7,448 nt of DNA, from positions 1-7,448 of the forward strand of contig CANKSK010000043.1 of the NCBI GenBank assembly GCA_947485425.1, in the 5' to 3' direction. Within the stretch, counting starts at the first letter, position 1, and each line of letters opens with the position of its first letter. The notes under the pieces are model-generated. The model searched no databases and was not told the DNA's origin. It saw only the letters and a program-made list of their open reading frames with translations. The position numbers and the translations under genes were made by a program. Positions 1-7,060 of the stretch are shown here, one piece after another. This stretch comes from Bacteroidota bacterium (GTDB taxonomy: Bacteria > Bacteroidota > Bacteroidia > AKYH767-A > CANKSK01).

Positions 1-368
1 AAGTGACCAATATACCTTCCAGCATTTTTAAAGTGATCAAAGAAGGAATGCATGATGTAACGGTGTATGGTACTGCAGCATTTATTAAAGTCCCAGGACA
101 TGAATATTGTGCTAAAACAGGTACTGCTCAAAATCCTCATGGAAAAGACCACTCCTTGTTTATTTGCTTTGCTCCTAAGGATAATCCCAAAATTGCCATG
201 GCTGTCGTCATTGAAAATGCTGGGTTCGGTGCCACATGGGCTGCTCCTATCGCCAGTCTGATGATCGAAAAATACCTGAATGACTCTGTCAGCAGGCATG
301 AATTGGAAAAAAGAATTATGGAGGGTGTTGTTTTACCCGGAAAAGCTGATTCCCCCAAAAAAGATTGA
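1..368 (+). CDS. mrdA: Penicillin-binding protein 2 (peptidoglycan D,D-transpeptidase), 3' end only
   Basis: This is the C-terminal end of the transpeptidase domain of the elongation-specific penicillin-binding protein, which cross-links new peptidoglycan in the periplasm as the partner of RodA. The frame is open to the left edge, so the true start lies outside the window; the GTG at position 3 is only an internal codon. About 121 residues remain. The diagnostic active-site KTG box is present as AKTGTAQN (codons from 114), preceded by the usual GM..V..GTA segment and followed by FICFAP and AMAVVIENAGFG, which match the final strands and helix of class B PBPs. The stop is TGA at 366-368, and rodA starts 17 nt later, the usual mrdA-rodA order. 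The catalytic SxxK and SxN motifs are upstream and cannot be seen. Assignment to PBP2 rather than PBP3 (FtsI) rests mainly on the rodA neighbour. Confidence 0.93.
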   Translation, partial: VTNIPSSIFKVIKEGMHDVTVYGTAAFIKVPGHEYCAKTGTAQNPHGKDHSLFICFAPKDNPKIAMAVVIENAGFGATWAAPIASLMIEKYLNDSVSRHELEKRIMEGVVLPGKADSPKKD

Positions 369-385
369 TTTATATTTGATCCCAC

Positions 386-1648
386 TTGAGAAAAGAAACA
401 AACATATTTCAAAATATAGATTGGACAATCGTCCTCATTTATCTCGCACTCGTTATTTTTGGGTGGTTAAATATATATGCTGCCGTTTATAATGAAAACC
501 ACAAAAATATTTTTGATATCACCCAAAATTATGGAAAACAATTGCTCTGGATCCTCTTGTCTTTTGTTTTGGCTCTCGTTATCCTAATCATTGATGGTAA
601 ATTTTATCCCGCCTTTTCATATCCAATATACCTGATTTCCACCATTTTGCTCCTCGTCGTGATGGTCTTGGCTCCTGAGGTAAAAGGTGCCAAAGCGTGG
701 TTGGAATTTGGTACTTTTAAAATTCAACCCTCGGAATTTTCCAAATTTGCCACCAATATGGCTCTTGCAAAGTACCTCAGTACCCTTAACATTCGAATCC
801 AAGATCAAAAAACCAAAATCTTTTCCATAGCCTTAATTTCCATACCCATACTTTTTATTCTGCTTCAAAATGACACGGGTTCTGCATTGGTATTCTTTTC
901 TTTCATTTTTGTCTTGTATCGTGAAGGCCTTTCAGGAAATATTCTTCTTCTGGGCTTTTTAATTGCCCTGTTGTTTATCCTTACTTTGTTGATTGATAAA
1001 CTGTTTCTCATCGCCATTTTAGCAGGAATTGCCATCATATTTTTTATGGTCGTTAGAAAAAATAGAAACAATATCATTATCATTGTTTCGGGTCTTCTCA
1101 TTGCCTCTTCATTTATTTATAGTGTGGGCTATGTATTTGATCATGCTTTGGAACCGCACCAAAAACAAAGAATTAATGTACTTCTAGGCAAAGAAACGGA
1201 TCTGAAAGGTGCCGGCTACAATGTAAATCAATCTAAAATCGCCATTGGCTCCGGTGGGTTTTTTGGAAAAGGATTCCTAGAAGGTACCCAAACAAAATTT
1301 GCCTTCGTCCCCGAACAAAGTACCGACTTTATCTTTTGTACCATTGGTGAAGAATGGGGTTTTGTCGGAAGCTTGGTTACCATAACCTTGTTTATGGTTC
1401 TCATTGTTAGAATTATTCTGATTTCAGAAAGACAACGGTCTACCTATTCGCGTATATATGGATATGGTGTGGCTTCTATATTCTTCTTTCATGTGATGAT
1501 TAATATTGGAATGACCTTAGGCCTTGCTCCTGTTATAGGCATTCCACTGCCTTTTTTAAGTTACGGAGGCTCCTCTTTATGGAGTTTTACAATACTTCTT
1601 TTTATTTTTATCAAATTGGATTCCTATCGATTGATGATTTTAAGATAA
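386..1648 (+). CDS. rodA: RodA, SEDS-family peptidoglycan glycosyltransferase
   Basis: RodA is a polytopic inner-membrane enzyme that polymerises lipid II into glycan strands and works with PBP2 in cell elongation. The 420-residue product has about ten hydrophobic segments and is of normal family length. Visible family features are FGTFKIQPSEFSK (about 108-120), QNDTGSALVFF (161-171), the periplasmic loop FVPEQSTDFIF (307-317) with the Asp (D314) at the position of the essential SEDS aspartate, EEWGF (322-326), and the C-terminal signature PLPFLSYGGSS (387-397). The start is TTG at 386. An in-frame TGA at 377-379 rules out any earlier start, no other ATG, GTG or TTG lies in the first 30 or so codons, and the resulting N-terminus leads directly into the first membrane helix as expected. 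No clear Shine-Dalgarno precedes it, so translation may be coupled to mrdA 17 nt upstream. FtsW is the alternative SEDS member; the PBP2 neighbour favours RodA. Confidence 0.95.
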   Translation: MRKETNIFQNIDWTIVLIYLALVIFGWLNIYAAVYNENHKNIFDITQNYGKQLLWILLSFVLALVILIIDGKFYPAFSYPIYLISTILLLVVMVLAPEVKGAKAWLEFGTFKIQPSEFSKFATNMALAKYLSTLNIRIQDQKTKIFSIALISIPILFILLQNDTGSALVFFSFIFVLYREGLSGNILLLGFLIALLFILTLLIDKLFLIAILAGIAIIFFMVVRKNRNNIIIIVSGLLIASSFIYSVGYVFDHALEPHQKQRINVLLGKETDLKGAGYNVNQSKIAIGSGGFFGKGFLEGTQTKFAFVPEQSTDFIFCTIGEEWGFVGSLVTITLFMVLIVRIILISERQRSTYSRIYGYGVASIFFFHVMINIGMTLGLAPVIGIPLPFLSYGGSSLWSFTILLFIFIKLDSYRLMILR

Positions 1649-2034
1649 TCTTGAATCCCTTTTATCAACGTATGATATAAATAGCTGAAAAGGAGATGAT
1701 GTTCATGTCTTCTTGTGAATCGTTTTTCCTTAGAATGGCGCGGCGTTTTCTCCAATTGTCAAATAGAACAGTATAAAGGCTTTAATCCTCAGCTATCAAA
1801 TATTCTCTATCTTTAATTCAAAATGAAGGCGATTGAAATAAAAAAGAATAGGATGCAGCATCGATTAGTCTAAATTACGAGACCTAAACAGAACCTGCCT
1901 TCTGCTTATATAAAGGGGTACTATCCATTATTAAGAATAAAAAGAAACGAAGTCTCATTTCTCAATGCTTTTTTCTTTCTCCATTTGTCACGAAAGGATA
2001 GGAAAGATAAAGCCTCAGTTTATTCCATCCCTAT
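1649..2034. other. 386-nt interval with no recognisable gene
   Basis: This stretch separates two convergent genes, rodA and ppiD. I read all frames and found only very short open frames, for example 26 codons at 1696-1776 (+), 16 codons beginning at the ATG near 1823 (+), and 24 codons at 1958-1884 (-). None resembles a known protein. An AAGGAG at 1690-1695 abuts the first ATG. No tRNA, rRNA or recognisable structured RNA is evident. A short inverted pair, ATAGCTGA at 1681-1688 and TCAGCTAT at 1789-1796, is too short and too far apart to interpret. The interval could be an untranslated tail of the rodA transcript, a decayed gene or an unannotated small RNA; the sequence alone does not decide. 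Confidence 0.5.
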
Positions 2035-2074
2035 AAAACAAAAATGGCAACCATTTGGCTGCCATTTTTGTTTT
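2035..2074. terminator. Bidirectional rho-independent terminator between rodA and ppiD
   Basis: A perfect 15-bp inverted repeat has arms AAAACAAAAATGGCA (2035-2049) and TGCCATTTTTGTTTT (2060-2074) around a 10-nt loop. The core ATGGCA/TGCCAT stem is flanked by an A-tract on one side and a T-tract on the other, so either strand reads as stem followed by a U-rich run. It begins 13 nt past the ppiD stop codon, making it the obvious terminator of that - strand gene. It may also stop + strand transcripts coming from rodA, whose stop lies 386 nt away. Confidence 0.88.
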
Positions 2075-2087
2075 GAAAACGATACGA

Positions 2088-4178
2088 TTAATAGAATTTC
2101 CCTCTGTTATCTACAATTTCTGCCTTTTCTTTTAAAGCGCTAAAAACTTCGTAATCAGCTCTTTGTTTAAAAGAACGTTCTGAAGCTGTCTTCTCTTCTC
2201 CAAGGTCTTTAAGTGGCGCAGGCTCTGTAAACGATTCTGGCAATACAAGATAAACACCCTGATTTCCTTTAATTGGTGCCGAAAGTACGCCAACTTTTAA
2301 AGTAAACAGTGCTCCTGCCAATTCAAGTTCCCTACCTACTCCCATTACATTCGCTGATGTGAAATTTACATTCTCAGACTCTTGTACCTTTAAGTTTAAC
2401 TTTTGTGCAATTTGATCCAAATTGTTCAAGGCCTTTACTTCTGATGCCAATTTTTCAACCAACATTTTTCCTTTCTTTTCTTTCCTTGCAGCGGTAGTGA
2501 GTTCATTTTTAATTTGTTCCATAGGTGCAATCCCTTTTTCTCGTATTTCGTTTAATACACCAATAACATACTTGTCTCCAAATAAATAGACTTTTGAAAC
2601 ATCTCCTTTTTTAGAAGTGAATGACCACCTTACCAATTCACGGGATCCATCTAAACCTGGAATGCCTCTTTCGTTTTCTCTTACTTCTGCATTTCGCTTA
2701 TTCAATTTAGAGTCTTTGGCTGATTTGGCAAAAAGTTCTGCCGTATTGTTCCTTCCGGCAAATTCATTTGCTTTGTTAAAGGCCAAATCATACGTTCCAC
2801 TGCTTGCTTCTAATTTTTGCTCATAAGTCGCAATGCGAACCTTTTTCGTCGTTTTTCCAAGATCGAGAATTTCAATCAAGTGAATACCAAATTGGGTCTC
2901 TACAATAGGCATATCACCCTTGTTTCCGCTAAAACACGCATCATTAAAGGGTTTTACCATCATGCCTTCTTTAAACCATCCCAAATCCCCACCCTTGGTT
3001 TTTGATCCATCAATAGAATATTGAGCAGCAAGTGCTTCAAAGGGTTTGCCTGACTTGATTTGTTTTTTAATACTGTCAACTCTTTCTTTTACCTTTTCTT
3101 TCTCTCTTCCTTCATAACTCAATAAAATATGTCTCGCTTTTACTGAATCTGGAAACGATTTACTGCTGTTAAGCTTGGAAATCTTATACGTATTGTTCTC
3201 AAAATAAGGCCCAATCATCGCTCCTACAGGAGAGTTAAATAGAGAATCTATTTTAGGTGATAATTTTCCCTTGGCATAATAAGTCATATCCATCTTTAGC
3301 ATATTCTGTGCTAAAAATAGTGAATCATTGCTCGAAGCCTTAAATTCTTGATTTATTTTGATAATGTCTTTTTCAACGGCAGCACGATCTTCTTTCGAAG
3401 GCTCAACATCAAAAACTACATAATCAATGTTCCTGGAATTGTCTTGCTTGTATTCGTTTTTATGCTCGTTATAATAGTCTTTAAGTTCGCTTTCACTTAT
3501 TTTTATGGAACTATCGGAAACCGAATTATAAGGAAATAAAGCATATTTGATTTTTGCATTGCGGTTTTTGTCTACATAATCCTGTTTTACAAAGGCACTT
3601 GGAATGTATAACCCTGCCTTTATCAAGTTGCTGTACTTTTGATTTACCCGCTCTTGTTTTAGTGAAGTCTCAAATGGCAGCCATTTTTCTGCTGTAGCTC
3701 CTGTTTGATCCTCATCCATGCTCTTTAAAAACTTAATCACATTGGCTTTATTAAATTCTCCTGTCTTCGGATCACTAAAGGCTTGTCTGATTTGTGGATG
3801 AATATTCTTGCCCTGTACCATGTCCATGAATTCCAATGGACTGATAGAAACACCAGCTTTTTCATGCTCTTTGCCCAAAATCATCTCGTTGAGCATTTGA
3901 TTCCATGTCTGTTCCCTCAATTGATCCATGGTTTCTGCATCAATTTCTTCATTGTTCGTCTGCGCCTTGAAATTGTCTTCAAAACGCTTTACTCTTGTAT
4001 CAAACTCCTGAGGACTAACACTTTCGCCCCCAATTTCAACAATTTTATTTGATTGCTCAGAAAACATAGACTTGTTATTGTTTAACAAGTCGCCTAATAT
4101 AAAAGCCGCAAGACTAAAGCCAATTATTCCTATAATTAACCAACCTGCTTTGTTTCTTATTGTTCCGATTACTCCCAT
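2088..4178 (-). CDS. ppiD: PpiD/SurA-like membrane-anchored periplasmic peptidyl-prolyl isomerase
   Basis: This gene encodes a 696-residue folding factor for exported proteins, anchored in the inner membrane with the bulk in the periplasm. One N-terminal membrane helix (about residues 12-32) precedes a SurA-N/PpiD-type chaperone region (about 45-200), a parvulin-type rotamase domain (about 346-438), and a long C-terminal region with a possible degenerate second rotamase-like part (about 505-650). The parvulin motifs are clear: KARHILLS with H350, SIDGS with D390, GGDLGWF (396-402), M407, F411, and QFGIHLIEI with H433. These correspond to the Pin1/parvulin active-site positions. The ATG at 4178 sits directly before the membrane anchor and follows an A-rich leader. 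The gene lies 86 nt after the coaX-lptC operon with a promoter-like element of its own, and is followed by a strong terminator. PpiD fits better than SurA because of the uncleaved anchor and the length; the family assignment is firm, the symbol less so. Confidence 0.9.
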   Translation of the reverse strand: MGVIGTIRNKAGWLIIGIIGFSLAAFILGDLLNNNKSMFSEQSNKIVEIGGESVSPQEFDTRVKRFEDNFKAQTNNEEIDAETMDQLREQTWNQMLNEMILGKEHEKAGVSISPLEFMDMVQGKNIHPQIRQAFSDPKTGEFNKANVIKFLKSMDEDQTGATAEKWLPFETSLKQERVNQKYSNLIKAGLYIPSAFVKQDYVDKNRNAKIKYALFPYNSVSDSSIKISESELKDYYNEHKNEYKQDNSRNIDYVVFDVEPSKEDRAAVEKDIIKINQEFKASSNDSLFLAQNMLKMDMTYYAKGKLSPKIDSLFNSPVGAMIGPYFENNTYKISKLNSSKSFPDSVKARHILLSYEGREKEKVKERVDSIKKQIKSGKPFEALAAQYSIDGSKTKGGDLGWFKEGMMVKPFNDACFSGNKGDMPIVETQFGIHLIEILDLGKTTKKVRIATYEQKLEASSGTYDLAFNKANEFAGRNNTAELFAKSAKDSKLNKRNAEVRENERGIPGLDGSRELVRWSFTSKKGDVSKVYLFGDKYVIGVLNEIREKGIAPMEQIKNELTTAARKEKKGKMLVEKLASEVKALNNLDQIAQKLNLKVQESENVNFTSANVMGVGRELELAGALFTLKVGVLSAPIKGNQGVYLVLPESFTEPAPLKDLGEEKTASERSFKQRADYEVFSALKEKAEIVDNRGKFY

Positions 4179-4204
4179 GGTTTATTGTTTCTTTTTTAAG
4201 GATG

Positions 4205-4212
4205 CGAATATA
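4205..4212 (-). promoter_or_regulatory. Putative ppiD promoter (-7 element)
   Basis: On the - strand this reads TATATTCG followed by CATCC, one mismatch from the Bacteroidota -7 consensus TAnnTTTG. It lies 26 nt upstream of the ppiD ATG, which would give a leader of about 20 nt ending in an A-rich run. I see no convincing TTG at the -33 position. The element suggests that ppiD can be transcribed independently of the coaX-lptC operon upstream. Confidence 0.5.
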
Positions 4213-4264
4213 CAACCGATTAATGAATAAATAAAATGCACTGTTAAACTATAATGCGAAAGGC

Positions 4265-4450
4265 CTAGTTTTCTCCTTTTTTACGCAGCCTATTTGACCT
4301 TCTGTTCCAAAACATCAGCAATCCCATCAGAAATACAATGAAGTATAAAACACTATTTTTGCTCAACCCTTCACTATAAATAGCGTGTATGGTGATTGGA
4401 AAAGATATTGCAGCCACAAAAAGCCAGGTTCTTTCTCTTAGTTTTTCCAC
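4265..4450 (-). CDS. Small two-helix membrane protein of unknown function
   Basis: I do not recognise this 61-residue product. It has two hydrophobic segments, about residues 9-24 and 33-48, joined by a short polar loop. The N-terminus is charged (MEKLRER) and the C-terminal tail is strongly basic (NRRSNRLRKKGEN). By the positive-inside rule both ends should face the cytoplasm. The start is GTG at 4450, only 4 nt after the lptC stop, and the stop is TAG at 4265-4267. The tight spacing, the same strand and the clean helix pattern argue for a real gene translated with lptC rather than a chance frame. Its position as the last gene of the coaX-barrel-lptC cluster hints at a membrane or envelope role, but that is inference. 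No catalytic motif is visible. Confidence 0.72.
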   Translation of the reverse strand: MEKLRERTWLFVAAISFPITIHAIYSEGLSKNSVLYFIVFLMGLLMFWNRRSNRLRKKGEN

Positions 4451-4454
4451 CTTC

Positions 4455-5030
4455 TTATTTTTTTATTTGAATATTTCCCTTGATTTTATTGATTTTATAT
4501 CGACTAAAGGTTTGATTAGACTCAAATCCTTGCCCATAAATAATTTCTTTCTGAGTCGTAATCTTTACAAATTCATCCGAATAAATCTTTGCCGTAGCTT
4601 CATCCCAAATCAGATGCTCTGTGTTCAACTGCTCGCCTTTTTCATTGATAACCACCACATTTTTCCTTGCTTCCATTTTTCTTTCCTTCTCCAGATGAAT
4701 GGCATAATGGGCCGTTAATCTGGATTTGATGTGCATACTATCATCGAAAAAAAGCACTGAAACACCCTCTGGCATCTCTAAATAGGGATTTTCAGTGGTA
4801 TAATGATCCATTCTTTTTGCATTGATTTGTACCCGAACTCTTGCCGAATCGCTGTACAAAATTTCCGCAGTTTTTCCGGTTTCTGATGGCGTTTTGCTCT
4901 TTTGAGTGATTAATTTGATTTTTTCGATGTCATTCTCGCAGCCAAACCACAGCGTCAATTGAACAAAAAAGAAGAGCTGAAAAAAATACCTGCTTGCTAA
5001 AATGGGAATGTTCTTTCTAAACCACACCAT
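4455..5030 (-). CDS. lptC: LptC-like LPS export protein (periplasmic, probable lipoprotein)
   Basis: LptC receives lipopolysaccharide from the LptBFG transporter at the inner membrane and passes it to the LptA bridge. The product has 191 residues, matching the family length. A basic N-terminus and a hydrophobic stretch (about 13-30) end at C31 in LWFGCENDIEKI; Bacteroidota members commonly carry a Cys-Glu-Asn-Asp type sequence here and are annotated as lipoproteins. The lipobox is poor because Trp occupies -3. The rest (about 38-190) is rich in alternating strands expected of the LptC/OstA jelly-roll fold, with pieces such as MPEGVSVLFFDD, LTAHYAIHLEKERKMEA, NVVVINEKGEQLNTEHL and AKIYSDEFVKITT resembling the repeating 'destabilise, encode, rewrite' strands of that fold. 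The ATG at 5030 is 5 nt after the preceding barrel gene, so the two are probably translated together. The start leads straight into the signal or anchor. Confidence 0.87.
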   Translation of the reverse strand: MVWFRKNIPILASRYFFQLFFFVQLTLWFGCENDIEKIKLITQKSKTPSETGKTAEILYSDSARVRVQINAKRMDHYTTENPYLEMPEGVSVLFFDDSMHIKSRLTAHYAIHLEKERKMEARKNVVVINEKGEQLNTEHLIWDEATAKIYSDEFVKITTQKEIIYGQGFESNQTFSRYKINKIKGNIQIKK

Positions 5031-5035
5031 ATATG

Positions 5036-6301
5036 TTAGTCAAATTTTCTTCTTTCAAACCATTTATCACTCAGATTCAGACCCACAGTAATTTTATAGA
5101 GGTTCTCTGACGGAAGATTTACATCTCCAGTGCTCCTTCTTCCAATAACCACACCCAGCAAAAGCTCTCTCGGGTATCTTTGCTTGGGAAAGGGTATTCC
5201 AATGCCCAAATGCAAGCCCGACTCTGTTAAGGTATGTCCATTTACTACAATTGGCGTTTTAGTATAGGAATAACCCCCTCTATATTTGAACTTACTTAGG
5301 AAGCTGCTACTCGTTTTTTGGGTGTTTTGATACTCTATACCCATCCCAATTTTCAAGCCATTGCCCAAGGATAAATTCTTGCCCATGGCGCTCGACTTTC
5401 CCCATTCAGACCATTGAATATCAACACCAGCCGTTAATTGCTCCTTATATTGAGCGGATATGCCCATCCCAATCATGTTCGGCAATTCAATTTTTCCGGT
5501 TTTTTCAGGAGATACAGCAATGGTATCCGGTATGCCGTCTATGGAGGAAAATACTTCTGCAAATTGGCTTTGTTTTGCTTGTATGGATTTGGCTAAGCTC
5601 CCGGTAACGCCAAAGCATACTGATAAATCAGGGCTTACATGATTTGTGAGTTGCAATCCATATTCAAAAAAAAGCCCGCCTCCTGTGAGTAAATCTTCGA
5701 CTTTTGAATTCTTACTATTTTGATTGCTAGTAAATTCAGTAAGTTTTTCACGGCGTATGCTCCCAAAAAGATAGGATGTATTGATGCCTATGGATAAAAA
5801 AGAAAATGGTTGATAGGCATTTCCAATGAAAATCTTGTTTAATCCCCCGCTCCCGGTATAGGTGGATTTTATGTTTTCTTCATCCAAAACCTTGCTTTCA
5901 GAAAAAGTATAATTTGTTGAACTAAAAGGCTGTAAGCCAATAACAGTACCCCATTTTTTGGAAAGAGGGAGCGAAATGGCTAAATGTGAAAAAGAGGTGT
6001 TGTTTATCCTCTGTTCGTTTCCTTTATATTGAACCATTCTGAAAATGCTTTGAGCCCCTGCCTCAAATCGAGTATACTCCCCAGAGGAATAGGAGGCGGG
6101 ATTCATGGGGTTTATATACGCCTTTTCCCGATTTGCAATACCAATATTGCCCATGCCGGTATTCCGCAGGAACCCGGGTTCATTGAATTCTCCAATTCCA
6201 TAACTGGAATAAACAGATTGCCCCAAACTTTGAGAAAATCCCAATTGGTTGAAAAACAATGTTATAAGTAATACCGGTATAAGATGCCTGAATGTAATCA
6301 C
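5036..6301 (-). CDS. Outer-membrane beta-barrel protein, FadL/PorV-like (function unknown)
   Basis: The 421-residue product begins with a signal peptide: basic MITFRH, a hydrophobic core and a likely cleavage near GFS|Q (residues 21-24). The mature part consists of alternating amphipathic strands with glycines and aromatics. Near the N-terminus, GMGNIGIANREKAYINP (about 49-65) followed by NPASYS (67-72) resembles the 'G-x-G...A...NPA' pattern of FadL/OmpP1 and PorV-type barrels. The C-terminus has a final strand-like segment (YKITVGLNL) followed by DKWFERRKFD, a basic aromatic tail seen in many Bacteroidota outer-membrane proteins. The start is GTG at 6301, 5 nt after the coaX stop, and gives an intact signal peptide. 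The gene lies between coaX and lptC, a linkage I associate with Bacteroidota. Hydrophobic-substrate transport is possible by FadL analogy but unproven; a structural or assembly role linked to LPS export is equally open. Confidence 0.8.
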   Translation of the reverse strand: MITFRHLIPVLLITLFFNQLGFSQSLGQSVYSSYGIGEFNEPGFLRNTGMGNIGIANREKAYINPMNPASYSSGEYTRFEAGAQSIFRMVQYKGNEQRINNTSFSHLAISLPLSKKWGTVIGLQPFSSTNYTFSESKVLDEENIKSTYTGSGGLNKIFIGNAYQPFSFLSIGINTSYLFGSIRREKLTEFTSNQNSKNSKVEDLLTGGGLFFEYGLQLTNHVSPDLSVCFGVTGSLAKSIQAKQSQFAEVFSSIDGIPDTIAVSPEKTGKIELPNMIGMGISAQYKEQLTAGVDIQWSEWGKSSAMGKNLSLGNGLKIGMGIEYQNTQKTSSSFLSKFKYRGGYSYTKTPIVVNGHTLTESGLHLGIGIPFPKQRYPRELLLGVVIGRRSTGDVNLPSENLYKITVGLNLSDKWFERRKFD

Positions 6302-6306
6302 GTAAT

Positions 6307-7032
6307 TTATTTTCTATGATAATCTAGAACTTCGTTCAGTCCTTTTAAAACCAAATCTTCCTCTGCAAAGATGGGCTTTTTTAATTTGTCCACAAAATAA
6401 TGCGCATTCCCACCCGTAAGAATAACCTTTAATGCAGGATGTTCTTCTTCATAGGATTGGATAAAGCCATTCATCTCAAAGACTATTCCATTCACAACGC
6501 CCGATAAAATAGATTCCTCGGTATTGGTCCCGGTTAAAAACCCAATAGATCTGTAGTTAATAAGTGGTAAGCTTTGTGTATATTGGTGCAAGGCTTCAAA
6601 GCGAATCCTCAGCCCGGGACTGATGCTCCCACCTAAAAAATGCCCAGAAGGATTAACCAAGTCATAGGTTATACAAGTTCCCGTATCGATTAGCAATAAA
6701 GCGCTTCCCGGAAATCTATATACACCCCCTATGGCTGCACAGAGCCTGTCAGAACCCAATGTTTGAGGACTTGCATATCTATTTAATATAGGTATCGGGG
6801 TTTCTGAATTGAAAAAAAGTGCGTTTTTGAGTAAATTAATTTGATTTCTTGCTTTTTCAGTTAAAGCGCCAACATTTGATATAATCGCCCTTGAATCTGT
6901 AATCGTTTGCAAAAAATCAAGGAATGCACTTTCCTCCTCCTGATATGAAAAAATCTTCTTGCTCTTCAGCTCTTTTCCATCAAAAATGCCAATCTTGCAA
7001 GTTGAATTTCCAATATCAATAGCTATTTTCAT
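6307..7032 (-). CDS. coaX: Type III pantothenate kinase (CoaX)
   Basis: CoaX phosphorylates pantothenate with ATP in the first step of coenzyme A synthesis in the cytoplasm. The type III enzyme usually needs a monovalent cation. The 241-residue product has the ASKHA-fold motifs in order: the phosphate-1 loop IDIGNSTCKIG (residues 5-15, with D6), GSDRLCAA (93-100), the phosphate-2 motif LIDTGTCITYD (114-124, with D116), GHFLGGSISPG (130-140) and LTGGNAHYF (205-213). Length is typical. I chose ATG at 7032 because the protein then starts with MKIAIDIGN, the normal family N-terminus. An in-frame TTG at 7104 would add 24 residues (MSNLKGNS...) not expected in the family, and a promoter-like element at 7048-7060 lies inside that extension. 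It is the first gene of the coaX-barrel-lptC-small membrane protein operon. Confidence 0.95.
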   Translation of the reverse strand: MKIAIDIGNSTCKIGIFDGKELKSKKIFSYQEEESAFLDFLQTITDSRAIISNVGALTEKARNQINLLKNALFFNSETPIPILNRYASPQTLGSDRLCAAIGGVYRFPGSALLLIDTGTCITYDLVNPSGHFLGGSISPGLRIRFEALHQYTQSLPLINYRSIGFLTGTNTEESILSGVVNGIVFEMNGFIQSYEEEHPALKVILTGGNAHYFVDKLKKPIFAEEDLVLKGLNEVLDYHRK

Positions 7033-7047
7033 GTCTAGGTGTCTTTG

Positions 7048-7060
7048 TGGTGCGAATATC
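7048..7060 (-). promoter_or_regulatory. Putative coaX operon promoter (-7 region)
   Basis: On the - strand this reads GATATTCGCACCA, which aligns with the ppiD element TATATTCGCATCC and the tRNA element TACCTTTGCACCC. It departs from TAnnTTTG at the first and sixth positions, so it is weaker. It ends 15 nt upstream of the coaX ATG, giving a short leader. No convincing -33 TTG is visible; the upstream side is an A-tract. Confidence 0.4.

Noticed and set aside
1696..1776. 26-codon frame with AAGGAG directly before its ATG, downstream of rodA
   Set aside because: The Shine-Dalgarno-like sequence has no spacer to the first ATG, the phylum rarely relies on such sites, and the peptide has no recognisable character.
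1884..1958. 24-codon - strand frame (MRLRFFLFLIMDST...)
   Set aside because: It is somewhat hydrophobic but too short, with no promoter or ribosome-binding context, and frames of this size are expected by chance.
3674..3687. ATGGCAGCCATTTTT inside ppiD resembling the terminator at 2035-2074
   Set aside because: It is part of coding sequence for a Trp-Leu-Pro-Phe segment; the stem is short and the likeness appears coincidental.
3348..4052. Open + strand frames opposite ppiD (63 and 89 codons)
   Set aside because: They lie antisense to a well-supported gene and their sequences look like reverse translations of it, without family features.
4389..4718. 109-codon + strand frame opposite lptC and the small membrane gene
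   Set aside because: It overlaps two better-supported - strand genes that fit the operon spacing, and it has no recognisable motif.
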